A stretch of DNA of 64,000 nt. Origin: Gudongella oleilytica. Lineage in GTDB: Bacteria; Bacillota; Clostridia; Tissierellales; Tissierellaceae. This document shows positions 1 through 7,429 of this stretch, one piece after another. Below the pieces are notes generated by a model. It saw only the letters and a list, made by a program, of their open reading frames with translations. It searched no databases and was not told where the DNA came from. The stretch lies in the NCBI RefSeq assembly GCF_004101785.1, contig NZ_CP035130.1, positions 744,001 through 808,000 on the forward strand. The letters run 5' to 3'. Position 1 is the stretch's first letter. The number at the start of each line of letters is the position of its first letter. A program made the position numbers and the translations under genes.

Positions 1-503
1 GACTTGGAAGGATCGGGAAAATGGTTGCGGCAAGACTTCAGGCATTTGGGATGAGAACTGTGGCATATGATCCCTTTATACCTGAGTTGGATATGGCAAG
101 GTTGAATGTGAAAAAGGTAGACACAATAGATGAGCTTATGAAAATATGTGATTTTATCACAGTGCATATGCCAAAGACTAAGGATACCATTGGACTTATA
201 GGTGAGGAAGAGCTCAAGCTTGCGAAAAAGGATCTTAGGATAATCAACTGCGCAAGAGGTGGTTTGGTAGATGAGAATGCTCTTTATACAGCTCTTGTGG
301 AAGGCAGGATAGCTGGGGCCGGCATTGATGTGTTTGTCGAGGAGCCTTGTACTGGCAATCCCTTGCTTACGCTTGACAATGTCGTAGCTACTCCACATCT
401 TGGGGCAAGCACCAGGGAGGCTCAAGTGAAGGCAGGCATAATGACAGCAGAAAAAATAGCGGCGATCCTCCTGGGAGAGGAAGAAATGACAGGAACAAGA
501 TAA
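1..503 (+). CDS. D-2-hydroxyacid dehydrogenase (SerA-like), 5' end cut by window
   Basis: C-terminal portion of an NAD-dependent D-2-hydroxyacid dehydrogenase of the phosphoglycerate dehydrogenase type. The reading frame is open from the window edge and already begins inside the nucleotide-binding motif (LGRIG just before the first ATG at 21), so the true start lies upstream. Visible hallmarks are NCARGGLVDE, the catalytic Glu in VFVEEP and the catalytic His in TPHLGAST. The protein stops soon after the NAD domain, so it is the short type without an ACT regulatory domain. The substrate cannot be read from this fragment: 3-phosphoglycerate, glycerate or another 2-hydroxy/2-oxo acid are possible. 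A long inverted repeat follows immediately and may end transcription. Confidence 0.85.
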   Translation, partial: LGRIGKMVAARLQAFGMRTVAYDPFIPELDMARLNVKKVDTIDELMKICDFITVHMPKTKDTIGLIGEEELKLAKKDLRIINCARGGLVDENALYTALVEGRIAGAGIDVFVEEPCTGNPLLTLDNVVATPHLGASTREAQVKAGIMTAEKIAAILLGEEEMTGTR

Positions 504-512
504 GGACACTGG

Positions 513-592
513 GCCACCGGGGACGGTTCTTTTTGGCTGGAGTTTTCTAAAATAATAAACAATTCCTGCCAAAAAGGACCGTCCCCGGTGGC
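513..592. repeat. 80-bp inverted repeat with CACCGGGGACGG arms, probable bidirectional terminator
   Basis: Arms of 25 bases at 513-537 and 568-592 are complementary except at one position; a 30-base AT-rich loop separates them. The arms carry the GGGGACGG core and a T-rich or A-rich stretch, so either strand can fold a strong hairpin followed by T-rich sequence. The element lies exactly between two convergent genes and abuts the stop codon of the downstream one. From memory, palindromes with a CACCGGGGACGGTTCT core recur between genes in several Clostridia, so this may be one copy of a dispersed repeat; no second copy is present in this window. Confidence 0.8.
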
Positions 593-2293
593 TTATTTTA
601 GTCTTCTGTAGAGGGTTCTTAGGCTGATACCCAGTTCTTCAGCGGTTTTGATCTTCCCATTCATATCCCAGCCATTTTTATCCAATGCAGATATGATTAT
701 CGATGACTCGCTTTTGGATAGCTTAGAACGAAGATCTGACTCTAATTCGCAGTTACTGAATATGCGTGCCGGCAGACTTGTCAGATTTATTCTGGAGGTC
801 TCCTCCATATTCATAGCATATTCTATTGAATTCTCAAGCTCCCTGACATTCCCTGGCCAGGAGTAGTCCATCATAGCCTCTAAAGCCAGATCATCGATTC
901 CCAACAATCTTTTTGAAAGCTTTGAGTTCATAGCCTTGATAAAATGGTCGATCAGAATGGGGATGTCTGATTTCCTTTCTCTAAGCGGCGGAAGATGGAT
1001 CGGGACCACATTTAATCTGTAGAACAGATCCTCCCTGAATTTGCCTTCGCTCATCAATAGCTCAAGATCCTGGTTCGTTGCTGCTATTATTCTCACATTC
1101 AACGGGATGTTTGTAATGCTGCCCAGTCTTTGTATAACTCCATCCTGCAGGAATCTCAAGAGCTTAGCCTGGGAATGATGAGGAAGCTCGCCTATCTCAT
1201 CAAGAAAGACTGTCCCATTATTTGCCAATTCAAGTATTCCTGGCTTACCTCTTTTCCTGGCTCCTGTAAATGCTCCCTCCTCGTAACCGAATAGCTCAGA
1301 TTCAAAAAGGCTCTCGGGAATATTTGCGCAATTGACCGGAATAAACGGCTTATTGCTGCGGTTGCTGGTAAAGTGGATCGCTTTTGCTGCTATTTCCTTG
1401 CCGGTACCTGATTCGCCTGTTATAAGGACCGATGAAGGCGACGAGGATATTTTATCTATTATCCTTTTAACCTCCATAAGCTTAGGATCCCGGGTGATTA
1501 TTCTATCAAGATAGCTTGCTGAAGGAGACCTTTTCAGGGCTTCGCCATCCCGTTTATCAAACCGCAGTACATAGCCCTCGATTCCATTTTCAGTTGATAG
1601 CGGAGTAGAGAATACCTCCCCGCTGAATCCTTCAAAGACCAAGCTTTTGCTGGAGGGGTATGACGATCCGAAGATCCAGCCTGAAAACTCCTGTGGAAAT
1701 ATCATTCCAAGACTTTGGGTGTAGAGGTCGCAATACGAGAGAAGCTCCTGTGTGCCGTCATCCCAGTGGAGCAGATATCCATTTCTGTCAATGACCATGT
1801 AATTCATTCCTGATTCCCTGATCAGATGCTCAATTGCCTTGCTTAGGATCCCTGGAGTACTTCTTGCAACTTCATTGTGTGCATACATGGAGATGAGGTT
1901 TGACATATAACCCAGTATCTCCATATATTTATGTAAATTTTCCTCGATCAGGGCATGCCCCTCTTGAGTGAAGGAAGTCATGCTGACAACCCCGATGGGC
2001 TGGCCATCCAGCTTCACGCAGGACAGTATTTCAATAGTTGATGGACAGTTGTTGGCAAAACGGCAACCGATGCAGGACTTCATAAGCCCAGGCTTATTGA
2101 CGACGACATTTCCCAAGCTTAGGACCTCCTCTATGGAGGCGGTATGTACACTTTGACCTTTTCTTTTTAGATAAACACCGGTGCTGCTGACAAGCTCTGC
2201 CTCTGTATCAAATATCGCGTATTCCATATTAGTCAGAGTGGTCATAGTCGAGATTATGTCATTAAGGTTGTTTTTGATTGAATTCAGGTTCAT
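593..2293 (-). CDS. Sigma-54-dependent transcriptional activator with Cys-rich N-terminal sensor region
   Basis: A 566-residue bacterial enhancer-binding protein. The AAA+ domain shows Walker A GESGTGKE (about residue 295), the sigma-54 contact loop GAFTGA, Walker B FLDEIGE and arginine-finger-region FREDLFYRLN. The C-terminus is a Fis-type helix-turn-helix (AEELGISLRTLYRRLK). The N-terminal 250 residues contain CIGCRFANNC plus a further Cys, a pattern that could bind metal or sense redox, followed by a PAS-like segment. Overall layout resembles PrdR-type regulators of amino acid reductases, but the signal is unknown. It is divergent from the operon at 2509, which has a sigma-54 promoter, so that operon is its likely target. 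Its own Shine-Dalgarno is AAGGAG just upstream. Confidence 0.9.
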   Translation of the reverse strand: MNLNSIKNNLNDIISTMTTLTNMEYAIFDTEAELVSSTGVYLKRKGQSVHTASIEEVLSLGNVVVNKPGLMKSCIGCRFANNCPSTIEILSCVKLDGQPIGVVSMTSFTQEGHALIEENLHKYMEILGYMSNLISMYAHNEVARSTPGILSKAIEHLIRESGMNYMVIDRNGYLLHWDDGTQELLSYCDLYTQSLGMIFPQEFSGWIFGSSYPSSKSLVFEGFSGEVFSTPLSTENGIEGYVLRFDKRDGEALKRSPSASYLDRIITRDPKLMEVKRIIDKISSSPSSVLITGESGTGKEIAAKAIHFTSNRSNKPFIPVNCANIPESLFESELFGYEEGAFTGARKRGKPGILELANNGTVFLDEIGELPHHSQAKLLRFLQDGVIQRLGSITNIPLNVRIIAATNQDLELLMSEGKFREDLFYRLNVVPIHLPPLRERKSDIPILIDHFIKAMNSKLSKRLLGIDDLALEAMMDYSWPGNVRELENSIEYAMNMEETSRINLTSLPARIFSNCELESDLRSKLSKSESSIIISALDKNGWDMNGKIKTAEELGISLRTLYRRLK

Positions 2294-2306
2294 AATATCC
2301 AGCTCC

Positions 2307-2346
2307 TTGACAAAATAGACAAATAAATTGACAAATGCGACAATTT
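2307..2346. promoter_or_regulatory. Repeated GACAA motifs, candidate activator binding site
   Basis: GACAA occurs four times, starting at 2309, 2318, 2330 and 2339. This is an approximately 18-base unit (TTGACAA-N4-GACAA) repeated with 21-bp spacing, about two helical turns. The unit sits just upstream of the activator start and about 110-140 bp upstream of the sigma-54 promoter at 2449, a normal place for an enhancer-binding-protein site. Role as upstream activating sequence or autoregulatory site is inferred from position and repetition only. Confidence 0.45.
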
Positions 2347-2448
2347 TAGTATATCACATAAAAGCAGTCTTACAACAATAAAAGGTTTTATTTTCTTTGA
2401 ATCGGGTGAAACTCAATATTTCAAAATTATTTTTAAGATAATAGGAAG

Positions 2449-2467
2449 TTGGCATGGGAAATGCAAT
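2449..2467 (+). promoter_or_regulatory. Sigma-54 (-24/-12) promoter of the SDR/GcvP-like operon
   Basis: TTGGCATGGGAAATGCAAT contains the invariant GG (2451-2452) and GC (2463-2464) separated by exactly ten bases, in a good match to the TTGGCAC-N5-TTGCA consensus. Transcription would start near 2476, about 33 bases before the chosen start codon at 2509 and upstream of its AAAGGAGG ribosome site. A sigma-54 activator gene is divergently placed next to it. Confidence 0.8.
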
Positions 2468-2508
2468 ACATCCTAATAAGTATAACAAGTACAAAGGAGG
2501 GCAAGTAT

Positions 2509-3285
2509 ATGTATAATCCATTGGATTTTACCGGAAAGGTTGTAGTTATCTCAGGTGGAGCTTCAGGTATAGGTCTTGGGACAGGGAAGCTGTTTGCAAA
2601 GCATGGTGCATCTGTGGTTCTTCTTGACATAAATGAGAGCCAGGGTGGGAAGGCTGTTGAGGAGATTGCAGCCGAAGGCAATAAGGCAATTTTTATGAAG
2701 TGTGATGTTACAAATGAGGAGAATGTAAGCTCAGTAATTAATAGCATCGATGAAAAATATGGCAAAATCGACGTTCTTTTCAACAACGCCGGCGTGACTG
2801 TAAGAAAAACTGTGGTGGATCTAAGCGAAAAGGAATGGGATTTCGTCCTTGGCGTCGGACTTAAGGGAACATTCCTTCTTTCAAAATACACCATCCCCGT
2901 AATGGCAAGAAATGGCGGAGGAAGCATAGTAAACACCGGCTCCGGCTGGGGTTTGAAGGGTGGAGACAAAGCGGCAGCATACTGTGCCGTCAAGGGTGGC
3001 ATTGTAAATCTAACCCGGGCGATGGCGATCGATCACGGTCCACAAAATATAAGAGTTAATTCAGTAAATCCCGGGGATACGGATACAGCCATGCTAAGAG
3101 ATGAGGGGAAGCAGCTTGGAGAAGTCGAGATAGACAAGTTCCTTGCCGATTCTGCAAAGGGCAGGCCGCTTGAAAGACTTGGGACACCTCTGGATATTGC
3201 AAAGGCGGTACTGTTTTTAAGCAGCGATATGGCTTCGTGGATAACGGGAGCCGCACTGGTTGTGGACGGCGGCGGAATAGCATAA
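2509..3285 (+). CDS. SDR-family NAD(P)-dependent oxidoreductase
   Basis: A 258-residue classical short-chain dehydrogenase. The cofactor motif SGGASGIG lies near residue 14, NNAG near 89, and the catalytic YxxxK is YCAVK, with an upstream Ser in NTGSGWG. The C-terminal WITGAALVVDGG is typical of the family. The ATG at 2509 was chosen because AAAGGAGG lies 8 bases upstream; the reading frame stays open 60 bases further, but those codons overlap the sigma-54 promoter and cannot be translated from it. It is the first gene of the operon, 17 bases before the GcvPA-like gene. Substrate is unknown; context suggests oxidation of a hydroxy acid or amino-acid-derived alcohol. Confidence 0.9.
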   Translation: MYNPLDFTGKVVVISGGASGIGLGTGKLFAKHGASVVLLDINESQGGKAVEEIAAEGNKAIFMKCDVTNEENVSSVINSIDEKYGKIDVLFNNAGVTVRKTVVDLSEKEWDFVLGVGLKGTFLLSKYTIPVMARNGGGSIVNTGSGWGLKGGDKAAAYCAVKGGIVNLTRAMAIDHGPQNIRVNSVNPGDTDTAMLRDEGKQLGEVEIDKFLADSAKGRPLERLGTPLDIAKAVLFLSSDMASWITGAALVVDGGGIA

Positions 3286-3302
3286 AAGGGAGGAAAAGGA
3301 TA

Positions 3303-4706
3303 ATGAAAGACTATGGATTTAAAAACCATCCGTACATACCAAATTCCGGAGCTGAGGTCCAGAAGAAAATGCTGGATTATCTTGGATTGAAATCTCTCGA
3401 GGACCTTCATGCTGAGATCCCAGAGGAGCTTAAGCTTAACAGACCTCTTGATCTTCCAAAGCCATATGGTTCAGAGTATGAGTTAAGGAGGGCGGTCGAG
3501 AAGCTGCTGTCCAAAAACATGACAGCCAAGGAATACTTAAACTTTTTAGGAGCCGGATGCTGGCAGCACTATGTACCAGCTATATGCGATGAAGTAAACA
3601 GCAGATCAGAGTTTTTAACTGCATATGCTGGTGAGCCGTACAACGATCACGGGAGATTTCAAACCTTATTTGAATATGAGTCGCTGGTTGCGGAACTGTT
3701 GGACATGGAGGTAGTGAACGTTCCCACATTCGACTGGGGACAGGCAGCGGCGACATCGATAAGAATGGCTTCCAGAATGACCGGAAGGGGAGGGGCTCTT
3801 GTAGTTGGTACCATCGATCCTGACAGATCGATGATAATAGAAAACTATTGCGACCCGGGAGTTAAGATAAGTAAACTGGCATACGATGAAAAAACCGGAA
3901 TGATGGACCTTGAGGATCTTAAGGTGAAGCTATCCTCCAATATTGCAGCTGTATACTTTGAAAACCCATCATTCCTTGGCTTCCTTGAGACCAAAGGAAG
4001 CGAGATATCAAGACTGGCACATGAAGCTGGAGCAGTATCTATCGTAGGGGTAGACCCAAGCAGCCTTGGAGTGATCGAACCTCCTTCAGCATATGGAGCT
4101 GATATAATCTGTGGTGATCTTCAACCACTGGGGATGCATATGAACTATGGCGGCGGGCAATCAGGATTTATTTCCACAAGAAACGAGGAACGCTTTGTCA
4201 TGGAGTTCCCATCAAGATTGTTCGGTGTGGCACCGACAATTGTAGAGGGAGAGTACGGATTTGGAGATGTTGCCTACGAAAGGACATCCTTTGGAAACCT
4301 CAGGGAAAAGGGCAAGGAGTACGTCGGCACCCAAACAGCGCTTTTAGGCATAACTGCAGGGGTATACCTTTCAACCATGGGTCCAAAGGGAATGGAGGAG
4401 CTTGGACAAAACATAATCCAGAAGTCCCAATATACGATCAAGGAACTTTCAGAGTTAAAGGGCGTTGTCGGCTCAAGGTTTGAAGGTTTCAGCTTCAAGG
4501 AGTTCGTAGTCGATTTCAATGGTACAGGAAAAACTGTGGAGGAGATAAACGAAGCCTTGCTTCAAAAGGGAATATTCGGAGGCAAAGACCTGTCAAAGGC
4601 CTTCCCTGAGATGGGGCAGTGCGCTCTATATTGTGTAACAGAGGTACACATGAAGGAAGATATCGACAGGCTGGTTTCTGCAATCAAAGAAATCGTTGAA
4701 GAATAA
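3303..4706 (+). CDS. Divergent glycine dehydrogenase subunit 1-like (GcvPA-like) protein
   Basis: A 467-residue relative of the alpha subunit of glycine decarboxylase (P protein). Family features include YIPN near residue 11, FLGAG-x3-HY near 81-90, and the ordering of the PLP fold-type I domain. Positions that are normally highly conserved differ: the segment usually read TPYQPEISQG is AGEPYNDHGR (about residues 109-118). This argues that the protein is not the housekeeping glycine decarboxylase. The start at 3303 follows GGGAGG by 9 bases. The partner GcvPB-like gene begins 21 bases downstream. No GcvT or GcvH gene lies nearby. The substrate is unknown; a PLP-dependent decarboxylase or lyase acting on another amino acid is possible. 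Confidence 0.8.
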   Translation: MKDYGFKNHPYIPNSGAEVQKKMLDYLGLKSLEDLHAEIPEELKLNRPLDLPKPYGSEYELRRAVEKLLSKNMTAKEYLNFLGAGCWQHYVPAICDEVNSRSEFLTAYAGEPYNDHGRFQTLFEYESLVAELLDMEVVNVPTFDWGQAAATSIRMASRMTGRGGALVVGTIDPDRSMIIENYCDPGVKISKLAYDEKTGMMDLEDLKVKLSSNIAAVYFENPSFLGFLETKGSEISRLAHEAGAVSIVGVDPSSLGVIEPPSAYGADIICGDLQPLGMHMNYGGGQSGFISTRNEERFVMEFPSRLFGVAPTIVEGEYGFGDVAYERTSFGNLREKGKEYVGTQTALLGITAGVYLSTMGPKGMEELGQNIIQKSQYTIKELSELKGVVGSRFEGFSFKEFVVDFNGTGKTVEEINEALLQKGIFGGKDLSKAFPEMGQCALYCVTEVHMKEDIDRLVSAIKEIVEE

Positions 4707-4727
4707 TCCATAGAAAGGACTGATATC

Positions 4728-6290
4728 ATGAAGCGGATAATAAGAAAAAATAGAGTTAGAAGCTTTCATCAGGCTAGGTGGAATGAACCTATAATTTTTG
4801 AGCTTGGTTCAGCCGGAGAGCGTGGAATACTCGTACCCAAGGCTGAGGAAGAAATAGTTGAGAAGGTTGGAAATGGCTTTGACAGCATTCCAGCAGGAAT
4901 GAGAAGGAGCGTCCCGCTTAAGCTTCCCGAGATAAACCAGAAAAGAGTACTTATGCACTACCTGAGACTCTCCCAGGAGACTCTTGGTGGAAATATAAAT
5001 ATTGAAATAGGTCAGGGAACGTGTACTGTCAAATACAACCCGGTCGTAAATGATAAGCTGGCCGCATCGGAGAAGATGTCAGAGCTTCATCCTTTACAGG
5101 ATACATCAACTACCCAGGGGATCCTTGAGATAATCCACAGGACCGATCTGATGATGCGAGAGATATCAGGCATGGATCACTTCAGCTTCCAGGCAGCAGG
5201 TGGATCTCAGGCTACTATGACTATGGCATCGATCGTAAGGATGTACCACAGGCTTAGAGGAGAGGAAGAACAGAGAGACGAAATAATAACTACGGTTTAT
5301 TCTCACCCATCAGATGCTGCAGCTCCTGCTCTTAAGGGCTATAAGATAATAACCATTATGGCTGATGAAAATGGCAGGCCGGACTACGAGGCTTTTAAGG
5401 CTGCTGTAAGTGAGAGGACTGCCGCTTTTGTAGTTGCCAATCCCGAGGATACCGGTATATTCAATCCCAGGATCAAGGAATTTACCGATTTGGTTACAAA
5501 AGCGGGCGGTTTGAACTGCTACGACCAGGCAAATGCCAATGGTTTGTATGGCGTTGCCAGAGCGAGAGAAGCAGGCTTCCATATGTGTTATTTCAATCTT
5601 CATAAATCCTTTGGGACACCACATGGATGTGGAGGGCCTGGTTCAGGAGCAGTCGGGGTTATCTCTGAGCTGAGAGATTTTCTGCCTAAGCCGCTTGTTG
5701 AATTCGACGGTGAAAAGTACTTTCTGGATTATGACATAAAAAACAGCATTGGAAAGGTTAGAGCCTTCATAGGGACTCCTCAGGTCGTCCTCAAGGCTTA
5801 CAGCTGGATAATGAGTCTTGGAGCCGAGGGCCTTTACGAGGTGGCGAAGGTTGCTTCCTTAAATAACGTATACCTCATAAAGAGGCTGCTTGAATACAAA
5901 GGGCTGGAGCTTCCATACAGAGAGGATGTCCAGAGGATCGAGCAGGCAAGGTATACCATGGAAAAGATTGCGAAGGATACTGGATTCAGCTCCGGAGATA
6001 TTGCAAGACGAGTAATGGATTTCGGTATGCACATATGGTCAAGCCACCATCCATTCTATATTCCTGACCCATTGACACTTGAGCCTACAGAAACTCCATC
6101 CATGGAGGACCTTGAGGAGTATGTCGAGACCCTGCACCATATATTAGGCGAAGCTTACAATAATCCTGAAATAATCAAGAGTGCACCAAACAATAGCACT
6201 ATCCATATGGTGGATGAATCCAGTATGGACGACCCTGATCAGTGGTGTCCTACCTGGAGGGTCTACCAGGAAAAAACCAAAGTAGAATAA
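4728..6290 (+). CDS. Divergent glycine dehydrogenase subunit 2-like (GcvPB-like) PLP protein
   Basis: A 520-residue homologue of the catalytic beta subunit of the glycine cleavage P protein. The PLP lysine is Lys293 in NLHKSFGTPHGCGGPG, matching the NLHKTF-STPHGGGGPG region of the family, and GTCTVKYNP (about 97-105) matches the SCTMKYNP motif. The normally conserved SAHGTNPASA is instead YSHPSDAAAP (191-200), and QPAAGA becomes QAAGGS. The PLP site is kept while the substrate and partner surface has changed. Adjacent to the GcvPA-like gene, so the two probably form one enzyme. Without a lipoyl H protein in the cluster, a reaction other than glycine oxidation is plausible. What that reaction is cannot be read from sequence. 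Confidence 0.8.
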   Translation: MKRIIRKNRVRSFHQARWNEPIIFELGSAGERGILVPKAEEEIVEKVGNGFDSIPAGMRRSVPLKLPEINQKRVLMHYLRLSQETLGGNINIEIGQGTCTVKYNPVVNDKLAASEKMSELHPLQDTSTTQGILEIIHRTDLMMREISGMDHFSFQAAGGSQATMTMASIVRMYHRLRGEEEQRDEIITTVYSHPSDAAAPALKGYKIITIMADENGRPDYEAFKAAVSERTAAFVVANPEDTGIFNPRIKEFTDLVTKAGGLNCYDQANANGLYGVARAREAGFHMCYFNLHKSFGTPHGCGGPGSGAVGVISELRDFLPKPLVEFDGEKYFLDYDIKNSIGKVRAFIGTPQVVLKAYSWIMSLGAEGLYEVAKVASLNNVYLIKRLLEYKGLELPYREDVQRIEQARYTMEKIAKDTGFSSGDIARRVMDFGMHIWSSHHPFYIPDPLTLEPTETPSMEDLEEYVETLHHILGEAYNNPEIIKSAPNNSTIHMVDESSMDDPDQWCPTWRVYQEKTKVE

Positions 6291-6304
6291 ACGGAAGTGA
6301 TCCT

Positions 6305-7417
6305 ATGATGAAGATAGGGCTTATAGTTAACCCGATCGCCGGTATGGGTGGCAGAGTAGGGCTTAAGGGAACAGACGGTGAAGACACACTTATTAGGGCT
6401 ATCCAGATGGGTGCAATATCCGAGGCTCCCGAAAAGACTATAAAGGCATTACAACAGCTGCTTCCATTAAAGGAGCAGCTGCTGGTGTTTACCTGCTCAG
6501 GCGATATGGGTGAAAATGAAACAGTGCAAGCTGGCCTGCATTATGAAGTTGTTTACATAAGTGATAGGAATACGACATCCGATGATACAGTTCTCGCTGC
6601 TTCAAGTATGAAGGAGCTGGGAATATCCTTGTTGATATTTGCGGGAGGAGATGGGACTGCCAGGGATATTTATAGGGCTATAGGTCAGGAAGTGCCAGTC
6701 ATAGGCATCCCTGCAGGAGTCAAGATCCATTCACCTGTCTATGGGAACACACCAAAAGCCGCTGGAAAGCTGGCTGCTGAGTTCTTAAGCGGCAGGCAGG
6801 TCCAGCTTGTCGATGAGGAGGTCATAGATATCGATGAGGAGGCCTATAGAAATGATGTCGTCATGACTCAGCTATATGGTTACTTGAAGGTACCGGTGAT
6901 CGACAAGTGGATACAGAATAAAAAGGCTCCCACACCTCTTTCGGACAAAGCATCTCAAATGTCTATAGCATTGGATATTGCAGATAATATAGTGAAGGAT
7001 ATATTTTATTTGATAGGCCCCGGAAGTACTACGAAAGCTCTGATGGATGTCTTGAAACTTAAAAAGACGCTTCTTGGAGTAGATATCATAAGGAACAGGG
7101 AGCTGGTAAAGGCAGACTGCAACGAAGATGAGATACTCCGGATAATTGGAGACTCTGAGACGGAGCTTATTATAACTCCCACCGGCGGGCAAGGATATCT
7201 TCTGGGAAGGGGGAATCAGCAGCTAAGCCCGAAGGTCCTGGGCAAAATTGGAAAGAGAAATATTACCATTATTGCGACAGAGGGAAAGCTTATACAGCTT
7301 AACGGCAATCCACTCAGAGTCTATACTGGAGATGAAGGTCTGGATAAAGAGCTGTCCGGTTATTACAAGGTTCGGATAGGCTATGGAATGTCCAGGATGT
7401 ATAAGGTGGAAGGATAG
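6305..7417 (+). CDS. ATP-NAD kinase-like / AcoX-like protein
   Basis: A 370-residue protein of the NAD-kinase-like superfamily. The N-terminus MKIGLIVNPIAGMGG and the nucleotide motif AGGDGTARD (about 118) are diagnostic, and TPTGGQGYLLGRGNQ lies in the C-terminal half. These proteins often accompany 2-oxoacid or acetoin dehydrogenase operons, where AcoX has no proven role. A second family member at 52930 lies in the aco operon of this same window, also under sigma-54 control. The ATG at 6305 follows GGAAGTGA closely; the longer reading frame overlaps the preceding gene and was not used. Four bases separate its stop from the ribosome-site region of the next gene. Confidence 0.8.
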   Translation: MMKIGLIVNPIAGMGGRVGLKGTDGEDTLIRAIQMGAISEAPEKTIKALQQLLPLKEQLLVFTCSGDMGENETVQAGLHYEVVYISDRNTTSDDTVLAASSMKELGISLLIFAGGDGTARDIYRAIGQEVPVIGIPAGVKIHSPVYGNTPKAAGKLAAEFLSGRQVQLVDEEVIDIDEEAYRNDVVMTQLYGYLKVPVIDKWIQNKKAPTPLSDKASQMSIALDIADNIVKDIFYLIGPGSTTKALMDVLKLKKTLLGVDIIRNRELVKADCNEDEILRIIGDSETELIITPTGGQGYLLGRGNQQLSPKVLGKIGKRNITIIATEGKLIQLNGNPLRVYTGDEGLDKELSGYYKVRIGYGMSRMYKVEG

Positions 7418-7429
7418 GAGGTGTTTGGA

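Noticed and set aside
2449-2508. 20-residue N-terminal extension of the SDR protein
   Set aside because: The segment contains the sigma-54 promoter, and the strong ribosome site is next to the ATG at 2509.
3303-6290. Ordinary glycine cleavage P protein (gcvPA-gcvPB)
   Set aside because: Near-invariant motifs are replaced, gcvT and gcvH are absent, and the operon is sigma-54-controlled with catabolic genes.
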